Shown one piece after another: positions 51,144 to 62,845 of a stretch of 64,000 nucleotides of DNA; positions within the stretch are counted from its first letter, which is position 1; every line of letters starts with the position of its first letter. The stretch comes from Knoxdaviesia capensis (lineage: Eukaryota > Ascomycota > Sordariomycetes > Microascales > Gondwanamycetaceae). The stretch is taken from positions 1,775,111 to 1,839,110 of the forward strand of contig LNGK01000010.1 in assembly GCA_001510575.1 (NCBI GenBank). The letters are read 5' to 3'. The notes under the pieces are model-generated. The model saw only the letters and a list, made by a program, of their open reading frames with translations. It was not told the origin of the DNA and ran no database searches. The position numbers were made by a program, and so were the translations under genes.

Positions 51144-51634
51144 GGCGAGTCTTGGTGCCCGAGCTGGGACTTCAACAACAATAAAAAGAAAAAGGAAGAA
51201 AGGAAATCGGAGAGAATCAGAACAATAATCTGAATCTCAGAAGTGCAAGATATTGCAGATATGGTTGAGGTAATGTTGGGTAGGAAAAAACGAGAGGCTG
51301 CATTATGCTCACTCACCTTAACATTTTCTTTTTCAGCGGGGAGGATGACTATTTTTTCTTGTGGGCGGTGAGCGCCGGCAAAACTCAGGAACCGGAAAAA
51401 CATGGCTGGGGCCCACTTATATTTTCACGTCCTTTTTTTCTGGCCCAGCTTCACGATCTGGAATTGACCTGACTACCTACGCAAAACCCCATTTTCAACA
51501 ATCCAACCAACCTACGGCCAAAGGGGGTTGAAGACACAGAATCAAAACCTCTTACGCAACGGCCAGGTCGGGCTCAACCAAAAAGCAACCGACCATCGCG
51601 AGAAAGACGTCGGACTCGATTCTTCCCCGGCACC
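51144..51634. promoter_or_regulatory. divergent promoter region of Nsa2 and bL21m
   Basis: 491 bp between two start codons. No motif stands out by eye. Confidence 0.5.
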
Positions 51635-52261
51635 ATGAGCCGTTTACTCCTGCGCTCCTTTCTGGAGCTGCGCAGCCCAGTTGCTGCCGCAGCAGCCCGC
51701 GCGACCCCGTCGACCTCGTTCATCTTCCCGCTGCGCACCCGCTACATCTCATCAACAACCGCGGCCGCCCAAGCGCCCGTCGCGACGACTCCCGCAGCAC
51801 CCGCGGTGGCGCGCGTGAACGACACGCCGATTGACCAGGCGCCGCCGATCGCCGCCGGCCCGATCTCCGAGTCGGTCCGCACGCTGCTGCCCGTGCTCGC
51901 GTCGCAGCCGGCCCACTACGTGTCGATCCACATCCACGGCTGGCCGTTCCTCGTGCAGGCCGGCGACGAAGTCCGCCTGCCGTTCCGCATCCCCGGCATG
52001 CAGCCCGGCGACGTGCTGCGGCTCAACCGCGCCAGCGTGCTCGGCAGCCGCGATCTGACCCTCAAGGGCGCGCCCTACATCGACGAGCGCCTGTTTGAGT
52101 GCCGTGCCGTCGTGCTCGGCACCGAGGCTGAGCCCCTGCGCATCAAGATCAAGAAGAAGCGGAGGACTCGTCGGGCCAAGCAGGCCAAGAGCAAGCACAA
52201 GTACACGCTGCTGCGGATAAGTGATTTGAAGATCAACGATGTGAGCACCATCGCTGATTAG
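51635..52261 (+). CDS. mrpl49: mitochondrial large ribosomal subunit protein bL21m (yeast Mrpl49)
   Basis: Single exon, 208 aa. The first 40 residues (MSRLLLRSFLELRSP, then Arg/Ala/Ser/Thr-rich with a YISS cleavage-like site) form a likely mitochondrial presequence. An Ala/Pro-rich linker leads to the L21 domain at about 94-195: YVSIHIHGWPFLVQAGDEVR, LPFRIPGMQPGDVLRLNR, ASVLGSRDLTLKGAPYIDER, then a basic tail KIKKKRRTRRAKQAKSKHKY. Bacterial L21 folds around 23S rRNA domain V; the basic extension suits rRNA contact. The start ATG has CACC before it, a good fungal context. No intron. Confidence 0.92.
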   Translation: MSRLLLRSFLELRSPVAAAAARATPSTSFIFPLRTRYISSTTAAAQAPVATTPAAPAVARVNDTPIDQAPPIAAGPISESVRTLLPVLASQPAHYVSIHIHGWPFLVQAGDEVRLPFRIPGMQPGDVLRLNRASVLGSRDLTLKGAPYIDERLFECRAVVLGTEAEPLRIKIKKKRRTRRAKQAKSKHKYTLLRISDLKINDVSTIAD

Positions 52262-52999
52262 ACTTGGAGGAATGGATAGAGAAGAGGGAGATGGACGCCA
52301 TACTATATATCTTCTTGTACCAATATTTGTGCTGCGCTTATTGTCTGGACTATTACCACCAACCAATTGTATGATTATTAGCTTCGGATGACTTGAAATT
52401 GAGCATCAGTTCTGTGCAGAGAAACAGCAGACTCGAATCTTGAGTCGAGTGAGCTTTTGACGTTGAATTCACTGGCTAAGTCACCAAGACGACCGTATCC
52501 GTTATGTGTAGAAATGAAAGTGGTAGATATCAACCAAATATATATACTTCAAAAAGGTAAAACTAAAAACTAAGCAGTAAAAACATTCAAATCAAGGCTC
52601 TCTCAAGAATCAAACGCCAGTATGCAAAACTCAAGCGCTCGCTAAAGAACAACTTCACACATATAAACTCCACACCAACAGGTTATGTGATGATCCAAAA
52701 ATAAGGAGAAGACCAAAACAGGCAGAGAGAAATAATGCCCTAAAAACACAACAAGAAGCTGACCAAACTGGAATAAAAAGCAACAGAGCAGGAAAACAGA
52801 AGACAGGGAGGCTTATAAAATTAGGATCTCAGACCGCGAGGACCGATGAGACAAGAAAGACAGAAGGCAACGAGACACATGGAATGGATGTCGAGTGGAG
52901 GCAAGATAGTAGACCCAGAGAGCATCACTGGGCTTTCAATCTGTTCAGGGGCATAACAAGACAGGAACACTAGAGATCGTTCAAGAGGGGAGAAGGACT
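52262..52999. other. convergent 3' region of bL21m and Mps1
   Basis: 738 bp, A/T-rich, A-rich on the + strand toward Mps1. No gene seen. Confidence 0.55.
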
Positions 53000-55704
53000 T
53001 CAAGCTGGCCGTTGCGCCGCGTTGAGCATAGCCTTCTTAACACTAGCCCAGTACGACGGTGGCCACACCGACATGACTTCGGCATCGGTCGGCATGCGTT
53101 CTCGGCACCGGGTCACCACACTTTGGATCACCCGCGCAAGCATCTCCTCGTTGAGCGGAAGCACCTTGTCGGTCATCAGCGACTGCTCAGCGGGGTACAG
53201 CCACGGATCGGTGTGGTGAAGGAGCTCCTCGCACGTGGGGCGCAGATGCGCGTCGCGCGTGAGGCACCGGCGCATGGTGCGGATGAGCGATGCAGGGATG
53301 GGGGTGCCGCCCATGCCGTGCGTGGGGAAGTCGATGGCATGGTCCCAGTTGATAATCGCCTGGCACCGCGCCATCTGGTTGGAGATGTGCGCGAACGGCT
53401 GGACGCCGTAGACCATCTGGTACAGGATGCAGCCTAGGGACCATACGTCGCTGGGCTTGCCGATCTTGACCAGCTTCGGCCGTCCCGGCACGCGGCCGTG
53501 GACTGCGTTGAAATCTAGCAGCGACTCGGGGGACATGTAGTTCGGCGTACCGACTTGGGCATCACGGTGGACGTTGACCGTCATGTCGGATTGGATGGCG
53601 TTGGCGATGCCGAAGTCGATCAGCTTCAGCCGGCCTTGGACCAGCACGAAGTTTGCTGGCTTCAGGTCCGAGTGGACAACCTCGTGCGCGTGCACATCTC
53701 GGAGGCACTCGAGCATTTCCTTCCAGTAGAACCGGACGAACACCGGGTCGAATCGGGAGGAATCCTGGCCCTGGCGGGATTTGAGGAGAGTATGCATGTC
53801 AAGCTCACCCATCTCCATGACCTGTAGTTAGAGATGATTGAAGTTAGAAACCGAGCATTTCGAGAGAAAAAGACACTTAGGAGGCAGCAGAAAGCACATA
53901 CCAGAGTGAGCATCTGCTTCTCATTATTCAGCTCATAGTCCAACAGGCTGATAACACGTTCAACATCTGCAAGCTTCTGAAGCAGATCGATCTCTCCACG
54001 ATAGCCTCGAACGGTGGTCTCATCGCAGTTTTCCAACGCCACACGCTTGAGAGCCCACATTTTGCCGTTCTCCGCAGTGACTCGGTAGACTTTGGCACTT
54101 CCTCCTCGGCCCAGACAGTCAAGACGGGTGTACATCTTGCCGTTGACCTTGATGACGTTCCGTCTCTGCTTGGCCTGCATTGTAGTCGAAGCTCCGGCCG
54201 GCGCCGTTGCAACGTCAACCACAGACATCTTGGGAGGGGGCGGGGGTGCCGGTCTATGGGGAGTGTTGCCGGTAATTGACGAGAGAACCTTTCTTTGCGG
54301 AGATACGGCGCGGGCAGCAGCCGCGGCGACCGAGGACTGGGAAGCCTTGAAGTCAACACTCATCGGCCGAGGGGCTAGTTTTTCGGGAATGACCGGGTCC
54401 ATCAGGGTCATGGCTGTCTTGGTCATCCGTTGGGCTGAAGGCATTTCGTTCTCTTGGTCGTGCAACGAGGGAATCAACGGGCGGGCGTGAATGGGTACCC
54501 GGACTTCGGGGCTGGAGCTATCGAGGAGGGTTCGTCGAACGGCGGGGTGGACATCGCGGCTGGCAGACAGAGGCTTAGAGCGAACCGGGCTTCCGGAGGA
54601 GAAATCAACCTGGGCATTTGCCACAAACGACGACTGTATCATATCTGGTGCCACTGCAGACTGCGGCTCGGGCGGATACTCAAAGCTGCCATACCGGTCG
54701 GCAGAATGGTGTGCCTCGGGTTCCTGGCTGGAGATGTAGTGTTCTCCGTCTAACTGGCCTTCGGCTCCGGGTTCCTCCTCGCTCTGTCGTCTTCTACCAC
54801 GACGAGCGGGACCACTCAGAAAACTTCCAGGAATCTTGCTGACGCGCTTCACTCGGATCGATCCAGGGAGTGCTGCGCTCTCCTCAGGGCGGCTTCGGTT
54901 TGTGTATCGAGACACGCCTCCCTGGCTGCTGCCACTCGAGACTTGGCTCTTGGGGAACACGGCGGCGTCGTCGAGGATCTCACTCTCAGGCGGCGCAGAC
55001 CCGGGCCGCGAAGCCAGCATACCAGATGATCGGCTTTTCGAGCTCGATGACCCAACGGCAATACGTACCACTCGCGGCTGCTGTGCCGGAGTGTTGACAT
55101 CTGCCACGGGTTCGGAAGCCGCCTTTTGCATGTCATCCGTAGACTGGTGGTCTCGGCTCGGGGGTCTACTGGGCGGCTTGGTTTGGGAAGTGGGACGCGA
55201 TATAGAGACACTTCTGCGGTTCGCGTTGGATGCACCACCTCCAATCTGGCTGACGCTTTTGGGGGTGTTGCTGAGACGCACAACGCGTTTGCGAACCGGA
55301 CTAGCCTCGCGGCTTCGGGGGGGCGACGGGGGCTTTGACGTCCGCACATCGGCGAACTGCACGCTGCTCGACCGTAGATGCCTGCGTTCGTCGCCATGGG
55401 CTGGGGCTCGTTGCCGCACAGCAGGAGGAGATGGTTGCTTGGGGGCTCCCTCAGGACCACCGTCGCTGAGGAGAGCCTTTGTAAGAGCACTGAGCTTCAT
55501 AGGGACAGGAATCTCATCGTCCGAGCTGTCATGGTGAACCGAGAACTGTGATTGGGACCGGGAGAGAGACGACGACGCGCCGTTGGTCTCGCCACGGGGA
55601 ATTCCGGACCGGGATGGCACTCGGCGGAGGGCCTGTCGCTGCGAAGTTCGTCGGGTAAGTGCCGGTGCGCCACCCGGCGCGGGAGAAGTTGATGGAGCTG
55701 CCAT
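53000..55704 (-). CDS. mps1: dual-specificity spindle-checkpoint kinase Mps1/TTK
   Basis: Two exons, 55704-53902 and 53821-53000, give 874 aa. Mps1 phosphorylates kinetochore proteins to start the spindle assembly checkpoint. Residues 1 to about 510 are Ser/Pro/Arg-rich and disordered, with many possible phosphosites. The kinase domain has a glycine loop LGRGGSAKVY at about 531-540, catalytic Lys553 (ALKRV), HSDLKPAN at 651-658 with Ser in place of the usual Arg (normal for Mps1), DFG at 670-672, and VGTPNYMSPES in the activation loop. LGCILYQMVYGVQPF is also typical. I start at the first ATG in frame (MAAPSTSPAP); an upstream extension would need a non-ATG codon. The intron lies in the hinge region, just before VMEMGELDM. 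Confidence 0.95.
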
Positions 55705-56725
55705 TCCGGCGCGAGATGTTTTGGTGGCAGGGATCAATTGCGTATGGGGGAGTAAGTATGAATATGGGAGATTTGATAGAAAGAAAAAGACAGTGAGGTT
55801 GGATCACGGAGACAAGATCTTCAGCAGTTCTGAGTGAAAACTGGCGCAGAACAGTTGTGGGAGAAAAATAAGGATGATCGGTGCTTTGTTATTTAACTGG
55901 TCGCGGGTGACGCGCTTGGCCGCGATGGGTGGATGTGAATTTAGTCAAGAATGGAGAACGAAGAGGGCGTTGGAGGAATAAAGAAGCTAGAATGAGGGGA
56001 TCACAGCCATAGTGACTTTGTTACCAAAAAAAGAGAAACAAACAATCCAAAAAGGGCACACATTCGTGTGTTTATTGGGCTGGCTGGGGAAGAAGAAGAA
56101 AATCGAGAGATTGATATAAGAGACGAGGCGATTCAATTCCTTTTCGGGGTTTGTGTACACAAAAACTGGGACTGTCAGATTGGGCCAATCAGAGCGAGAC
56201 TGGTTGCTGAAGCAACGACTTTTTCGTCAAGAGTGGTGCTTGAACCTGATTGGCCGGATGTTTTCCTATTGAACTGCTTTTGAAGATGCAGGGCCTGGCA
56301 AATTCTCCGATCAACATGTCGACTCTGACTGACATGAATGAATGGTGATCGCTCAAGACATCTCTTGTTCACATATATTTCGGACATCTCCACCATCTTA
56401 CAGAGCTCCTCAAGCCTTTGCCGGCTGACAACACCTGGGAACTACGGTACGGGGACAACGACATTCCATGGCACAGTTTACAATCACATAATCGAGACGC
56501 ACATCATCGAAGAAGCAACCCAGAGTTTTTCATGGAACCTTTTATCTAGTTTTTTGTCCCAAAGCACTGCCGTGCCAAAAGAAAAACCAACCGATCCTCC
56601 CACGCCGTTTTTACATGCAAGAACCCAAGGCCCAACCTGAAAGCGCCGTCTTCGAAATGATCCGCCACGCAGAGTTTGCGGGTGGTCGTAAGAGTCGTCC
56701 CATAAATGCGTAAGATATGATGCGC
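55705..56725. other. intergenic region between P2 3' end and Mps1 promoter
   Basis: About 1 kb between tandem minus-strand genes. No further gene or repeat array seen. Confidence 0.5.
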
Positions 56726-57207
56726 TTAGTCGAACAGACCGAAGCCCATGTCGTCGTCGGACTCCTCCTTCTCTGTGGAAACAGTTAGTGACAGGCCAGA
56801 TGTTGGTGCGGTATGGGGGATTCATGAACTTACCCTCCTCCTTGGGAGCCTCAGCAGCGGCCTCGGTGGCGCCACCAGCGGCAGCGGCACCGCCAGCGGC
56901 GGGGGCAGCACCACCAGCACCGCCCGAGGGGACGGAAGCCAGCTTGGAGGAACCGGCAGCGATCAGCTAAATTGAGAAAGTGGTGGGTTAGAACAACCGT
57001 CGACTGTTGCATAGAAATGCCATGCCCCGGATCAGATCAGATTCGTACCTCGGAAATGTCCTTGCCGTCGAGCTCCTCGAGGAGCTTCTCGATGCGGTCG
57101 GCATCAGCCTCAATTCCGACGGAGGAGAGAACCTTAGTGATCTCCTTCTTGGAGGGGCTGGAGTTACCGCCGAGGGTAAGGAGGAGGTAAGCTGCGAGGT
57201 GCTTCAT
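56726..57207 (-). CDS. rpp2: 60S acidic ribosomal stalk protein P2
   Basis: Three exons, 57207-57049, 56966-56834 and 56772-56726, give 112 aa. P2 pairs with P1 on uL10 to form the stalk that recruits elongation factors. [15 protein letters not shown] is the P2-type (not P1) N-terminus, followed by [20 protein letters not shown] and [15 protein letters not shown], then a Gly/Ala hinge and the invariant end [12 protein letters not shown]. The last exon carries just this acidic tail. Fungal P2 proteins are known minor allergens. Divergent from EMC3. Confidence 0.96.
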
Positions 57208-57875
57208 TTTGATGGATTGTTGTAAAAAAAGAAAATCTGCGTTTGATGGAATGGAGATCGTGTTAGAGGACCAAAGACTTTTCTTGAAGGAAATGGGCGA
57301 GGGAAAATCGAGGATTCCGGACGAGCGCTGGAAGATTGTCGTCGTCGAATCTGCGGGCGGGACTCTCAATAGAATTAGAGAATCAGACAAATGGAGGAAA
57401 CTCACAGAATAAGGAACACGAGATTTCAATCACTTTAACCGCAGGTTGGGCGGAGACTGAGTCTTCGAGTTCTGGTTAATGGGGGGATTGAAGAAAAAAG
57501 TTGAGAGATGGTGATGTGAAAGGTCAAAAAGTTCGGTGGGGACTCCAGTAGTTGTAGATAATTTTTGAAGCTTGCGGCGCAAATGTGTGCGTCAAACTGG
57601 TGGATTAGGGCGAGCGTTGAGGTGTGGCGCCGATGTGGCTGAAAGTTTACCTTATCACCACGTGATCACATACCGGCTTATCTGAGCGTCGATTCCGCGT
57701 ATGCGGACTTTTGGGCGGTGAGATCCGCAATTGGCGATGAGGACAGCATCAAAGGCAAACGACTTGTGTCGTGGGGGGCATCATGATCTCAACTTCAAGC
57801 ATTCTGCCCATCTCCGACTATCACCCCTTCCTGCTCCTCAAGTTTCTGCGGCTAAAGTCGTCCTAGTCGCTTGAA
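57208..57875. promoter_or_regulatory. divergent promoter region of P2 and EMC3
   Basis: 668 bp between start codons. No single motif stands out beyond chance. Confidence 0.5.
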
Positions 57876-58966
57876 ATGGCGCAGGTTCCAGCTCAGTTGA
57901 TCCCTCGGGATCCCCAATTATTGTCAGTCCAGGCGGGTGTCGTGGTTCAATCTCTTCAGCGTCGAGTCAAGCTAACTGGGGTTGATGCTCTCCTTGTTCT
58001 TTTCCAGCTATTGGATTCTAGTTCCTATCACCATTGTAATGGTATGATTTCTCCAACAAGACTGATTCTGATAGCCTCGCTCCGTTGCGCCGTTCAACCC
58101 TCGACATCATACTGATACTCCGCTTCCAGGTCTTGACCGGTATCCTTCGCCACTATGCCACCGTTTTCCTAGCCGTAACGCCGAAGCCGCTTGAGGCTCC
58201 TGCCATGCGTGAGCAGCGTGCCATGCTTATCGGTGTCAACACGCGATCGAACTTCCACGTCCTGTCGAAGAAGTCGTTTGAGTCTCGCCGCGATGTGATA
58301 ATCCCGGCGTTTGAGTCGGGCGCCTTTTTGAAGGACCCGGATCGCAAGGGACAACCTCCAGCGAACCCGCTGACCGATCCGTCGGCCATGGATGGAATGA
58401 TGGGAATGATGAAGGGAAACATGGCGATGATCATCCCGAACACACTGATTATGAGCTGGATCAATGCGTTCTTCAGCGGATATGTTATCAGTGAGCACCT
58501 TCTGCACATCCGCCTTGATTCTGTTTCGGTAGAGATATCTTTGACTGACTTTTGTACTCTCCAAAGTGAAACTTCCTTTCCCAATCACCATCAAGTTCAA
58601 GAGCATGCTGCAGGCCGGCGTGGCGACTAAGGACATGGACCCGCGGTGGATGTCAAGTATCTCGTGGTACTTCCTCTGCATCTTCGGTCTTCAGTCTGTC
58701 TTCAACCTTATCTTGGGAAGCGATAATGGTAACTATTTGCTATTTATCTGTATGAACCTACTTGGAAACTGACTCAATCATTACTGTCAATAGCCGCGAA
58801 CCAGATGGCTGCGCAGATGGGCCAAATGGGACCTCAGCCCAACATGTTCGGACCCGGAACCGACCCCGACAAGCAGTTCCAGGCCGAGGCCGAAAACCTT
58901 GCCGTTGTCGACCACTACTCGGTTCTCGATGGCATCGAGCAGCGCCTTCTGAATGCTCTCCAGTGA
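57876..58966 (+). CDS. emc3: ER membrane protein complex subunit 3
   Basis: Five exons, 57876-57922, 58008-58041, 58130-58490, 58567-58728 and 58794-58966, give 258 aa. EMC3 is the core YidC/Oxa1-like insertase subunit of the ER membrane complex. Three membrane segments are visible: YWILVPITIVMVLTGILRHY (about 17-36), MAMIIPNTLIMSWINAFFSG (about 125-144, with the conserved WINAFFSGYVIMKLPFP), and SWYFLCIFGLQSVFNLILG (about 180-198). The cytosolic loop has RREQ-like and SFESRRDVI segments; MMGMMKGNM is a Met-rich stretch before the second span. The short second exon (34 nt) is required to complete the first span. Followed by HNH gene 2 on the same strand. Confidence 0.95.
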
Positions 58967-59533
58967 ACTGTGTGCCTGGAGATGAAGCTGCAGGAAGCCA
59001 TCCCACCTGATCTCTGGTTGCAGCTGCTGCTTCCGAAAACTTGATGGACATCATGTACAAACATCAATCCCTTTTGGCATCTCACCCCTGTCCGAACTCT
59101 CTGCGCCACTTTCTGAGACGCTCAACCTTCTTCATGTGAGCATTTGGGCTCCTGAGTTGCTTCCGCAAATATTTCCAACTCGCGGGATGCCATACCAGTG
59201 TGACCGCTCTCGACTCGACAGGCTTATGATGTGTATCCATTTTTAGGGGTATCATGACTTATTCTTTCCGATCTTTTCTCCATGGATCTTTTTATTAAAG
59301 CTTTACTGAGTATATATTTTAACTGGAGGAGGCAGTCGCTGTCCTTCATCAATACAGAAGAAGGTGCAGCCCATGATCTCTGTTTTTGTGACTGTGTATA
59401 AAATGTTGGGCTCGCCCCTTTTCGAGGCCCGGTTTTTTCTTCTTCTTCCTCTACATCGCCCTGATCATGTCGCTTCTGATGACTCGGGCCTTTCTACCAA
59501 CATATATCCTCTCATGATCTCCATCCATCCAAA
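58967..59533. other. intergenic region between EMC3 and HNH gene 2
   Basis: 567 bp holding the EMC3 3' region and the upstream region of HNH gene 2. No repeats mark an insertion boundary. Confidence 0.5.
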
Positions 59534-60805
59534 ATGGTGGACCCCCCAGTTATACCTGACGTGGATCTGGGCTCAGTGCTGGCCCAGAGCGCAGTGACAA
59601 AGCTTGCAGACAACCGGGATCCTGCGCCACCTCTTCAACCAGCTTTCTTTGAAGCTACTGATGATTACATCACCGACGTGGATGCGCGAAGAGAAATCGT
59701 TACACAACTCCAGACGCTTGCACGGGAGCATGAACTGGACCACTCAATTCATGCAGCGGCACTTTCAGTCCTCATGGTTGCGCCGATCGAGCAACTGCAG
59801 AGCGAAATGGTCCAGATTCTATCCGACAACATCACCCAACGAGAGAGTGCTTTTGCTTTCCTTTGCTTTCTTGAACACAACAGCCAGAGCGCAGTTGGAG
59901 CATGTATGTTGCATCTACAAGGAACCGTTAACGAGAGAGCATATATCTGGGACGAGATGTTAACATTAGACTGTTCCGCCACGAAAGACTGCCGTGAAAC
60001 AGATAGTTCGTTGGAAACAACTCCACAGCCGCCCAATGATCCCCTCTCTTCTACCACCCAGATGGATACATCACCAGAAGATGTCCTACCCTCTGATGAA
60101 AAAGCTGCGGGGACCCCCGGCGAACAGGCTGGTCAACAGGTATATATATAAAATGTCCATGTCTCCAATAGGGGGTTCCAAGGCTAACAAGTCTTTTGCA
60201 TTATTTTCCAGTGCCTGATGCGCGACAATGGAAAGTGCCTTCTCTCTGGCACCGTCGGCGGATCTGTTTCCCCCCACTATATCATTTCGCCTCTGATTAC
60301 TCACTGGCCGGGCTTCTCGGGGTTGAAGGACCTCCTGGCACAGTTTTGGGCACCGACTGATGCTATAGCTTGGACTGAGTTGCTTAGTGACGACCAGCTC
60401 ATGAAATCCCCCAGAAACATGATTTCTATGCACATTCTCATTCAGAAACAGCTCGACCATGGGGGAATGGCGTTGAAACCCCTTCGCCAGATTGGAGACA
60501 ATTGCATCGTTGTCCAGCTGTACTGGCTGCGAAAGAGTTCCGCCATACCGAGGGATTATCTATACGAGTGGAATGAATGGGTGAGCCTCGATTGCCTTCT
60601 TTCTCGAGTCGGACTTTATGAGACCAAGGACTTGCATTGCAGATCCCATCGAGTCCCGGTCGGGCGTGATCTGCATACGGGGGAGGTGTTCAGTATTCAG
60701 AGTTCGGATCCAGCCCTTCTCCCCAGCTATGAACTCTTGGAGCTTTCATGGATTCTTCATCGCCTTGCTTCGATGTCTGGCTCCTTTGATTGTGACTTTG
60801 ATTGA
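59534..60805 (+). CDS. HNH-nuclease-domain protein, copy 2 (motif lacks last His)
   Basis: Two exons, 59534-60139 and 60212-60805, give 399 aa. Residues 1-150 are mostly helical (DARREIVTQLQTLAREHELD and following), 150-202 acidic and disordered. The HNH-like domain starts CLMRDNGKCLLSG (Cys203, Cys211), then VSPHYIISP with His224, and MKSPRNMISMHILIQKQLDH with Asn271. Where copy 1 has DLHRL, this protein has LIQKQ: Gln280 replaces the last histidine. The following DHGGMALKPL matches SHGAFALKPV of copy 1, fixing the alignment. A C-terminal LLPSYELLELSWILHRLASM segment is common in this family. A GTGAGC...TTGCAG pair at 60581-60642 could be read as an intron but would cut off that conserved tail, so I keep the frame open. 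Possibly an inactive paralogue. Confidence 0.72.
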
Positions 60806-60958
60806 GAGGGAGCAGCAGCAGTTTTCGACTACTAGCTGTTGTATTTTCAGCACATGGCACGATGATGGTTATCTCCCGATGATTTGGGGGCTGTATGTTA
60901 TTTGACTGTTTTATGCCTGAACTTGGTAGTGTTATGAGAGACTTTGAAATCCAATAGA

Positions 60959-61803
60959 TTAGTTTTCGTCCCACCAGTAGCAGATACCAAGGCCAGCCTT
61001 GGCCATGCTTCCGGTGAGCTTGTACGGGGCTTTTCGAGGAGTGGCCTCGTCCGCAGCTGCCGGGCCATCGGGCGTTTGGTCATGCCATTCTTCGTCGATG
61101 ACCTGAAAGCGCACCATTTCGTTTGTGTCAAGAACGAAACGCTCGCCATCAAAGTTCCAAATCCAGATTTGGTCTTGGTGGTCGCTGGGAAGACGGAAGT
61201 ATTGCGAGTTAGTTAAACTGTGGTGTTTATATACCATGGGAGAGGAGCGGTGGCTTACTACTCAACATCCGGGGGGAGTTCCTCGCAGGGAACGAAGATG
61301 TCGTCGAAGAAGTCGGTTCGTACTGGGCGTAAGGGGGACAAGTTAACAAGCCATATCGATATGACGACGGGGAAGACGGCCACTCACGATATACTCCGGT
61401 AGGAGTTGAACTTCGGATTCGGCCCAGCATGACCTCGCCCTTGAATGGACGGAACACCATGATTCTGAACTCAACTGTTACGCTGGCATTAGCAGAGAGT
61501 TATATGGACAAGATGACAGGAGACGGCACACCATTCACGTTGACAAGGCCAGTTCCATGGCCAATAAGACCCTCAGAAGCCCACAGCACATCGTAGAGAC
61601 ATATGCAGAGGCCTATGCCTTGGATTACCCGGTTGGCATATTTGGCATTGATGTTGTCTTCGATAGCATCTCTGCTTCGTTTAGCAAAGTCATCAGGTCC
61701 AATTTGAACCAGATCTGCTATCTTTGTCTGTAAGGAAGAGATGTTAGCCATCTGATATGAAGGGAAATAGAGGCTGAGACTCAGAACTTACTAGGATGAA
61801 CAT
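60959..61803 (-). CDS. rpc25: RNA polymerase III subunit RPC25 (C25, Rpb7 paralogue)
   Basis: Five exons, 61803-61792, 61727-61532, 61474-61388, 61322-61259 and 61184-60959, give 194 aa. RPC25 with RPC17 forms the Pol III stalk used in initiation on tRNA and 5S genes. The N-terminus MFILTKIADLVQIGPDDF is split after four codons. The Rpb7-like N-domain includes NRVIQGIGLCICLYDVLW and GHGTGLVNVNVEFRIMVF, and the S1-like barrel starts RPFKGEVMLGRIRSSTPTG, then FFDDIFVPCEELPPDVEYD and QIWIWNFDGERFVLDTNEMV, diagnostic for Pol III over Pol II. The C-terminus is GSMAKAGLGICYWWDEN. It converges with HNH gene 2 with only 153 bp between stops. Confidence 0.95.
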
Positions 61804-62845
61804 AGTTTCTGCTTCTGGCCCTGGGATTGGTGTCAACTTGATGGCGGAGAGGGACGAGGAACTGCAGATTTGGAGGTTGGAACGTCCAGCTTCATGGCAG
61901 GTTTTGGACAACAAATCATGTAAAAGAAACCATCATCAACGCAGGAAAGAAAAAAAAAACAACCTCTGGTAAATGCGTTCTCAATTGCAATAGAAGAAAA
62001 GAAAAACCAAGATCGTGAGGCCTTCAGTGGGCTTACAAGCAATTTTTCAGTGATACTCGAAGATTCAGTGGACACCAAGCTATAAAAAATTGTACCTTGC
62101 AGAATTAGACGAGTCACGTGCCAGATCATGTGTTGCCAGTACTAGCTCCATCCATCTCCGCCTAAGGTGTCAGGCCAAAGTTCAGATGATAACCCTGTTC
62201 TGAGTCGGCTCATTTTTTTCACCTCATTTCATCCTCTTCCAACCTCGATTTCCCATTTCCAATCCAAACCTCTTCCTTCGATCGTCTCCAAGATTCATCG
62301 TTTCCATCTCCGGCTTTGGTTTGTTGACGTCTGTGTATTTTTGACGTCTGTTTATTTCCCTCCTTATCTTGTTTCCCCCCCCTTCTCGTTTCCTTTTCCG
62401 ACTCCAGCGACAGTCGTTTTCTTCCTCTTCCCAGCGGAAAGTTCCCCGTCTAGAAACGCCCCTGCGTCGCGAATCCACGCCGTTCGAGTCGAGCTTGATA
62501 TTGAGAGTTCGCGCTGTGATAATTTTTTTTCGTTCTTGTTTCTCGTGTGACTGCCCTTGCGGTTTCGACATCGTGATTTCTCGTTCCTGTTTCCCGTCTC
62601 CATTGCCTTCGTTCCGACCGAGCCGAGGTTTCGTCTGAGTTGAGACTCTTGCCTGGCTTCCTGAAAGCGGAGCGTTGCCGTGTTCACACACTTGAGAGGA
62701 GTTTGAACTCTTGTTGGTGGTTTGTGTTGTGGGCCATTTCTTTTCTGAAGCCGAGATCGGTGTCCCGCCTTCCTGACCTGCCCGTTTCTATAACCCCCCC
62801 GTTCGTCGTTTTTCGTGTGTTCTTCTGTCGTTTTCTGTTGTCGCA
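61804..62845. promoter_or_regulatory. divergent promoter region of RPC25 and the NUFIP1-like gene
   Basis: 1.04 kb. The right 600 bp (about 62220-62840) are strongly T/C-rich on the + strand, as in a long leader for the NUFIP1-like gene. No additional gene seen. Confidence 0.5.

Noticed and set aside
55705..55737. Upstream extension of Mps1 by eleven codons
   Set aside because: It would need to start at TTG; there is no ATG in frame upstream, so the first ATG at 55704 is used.
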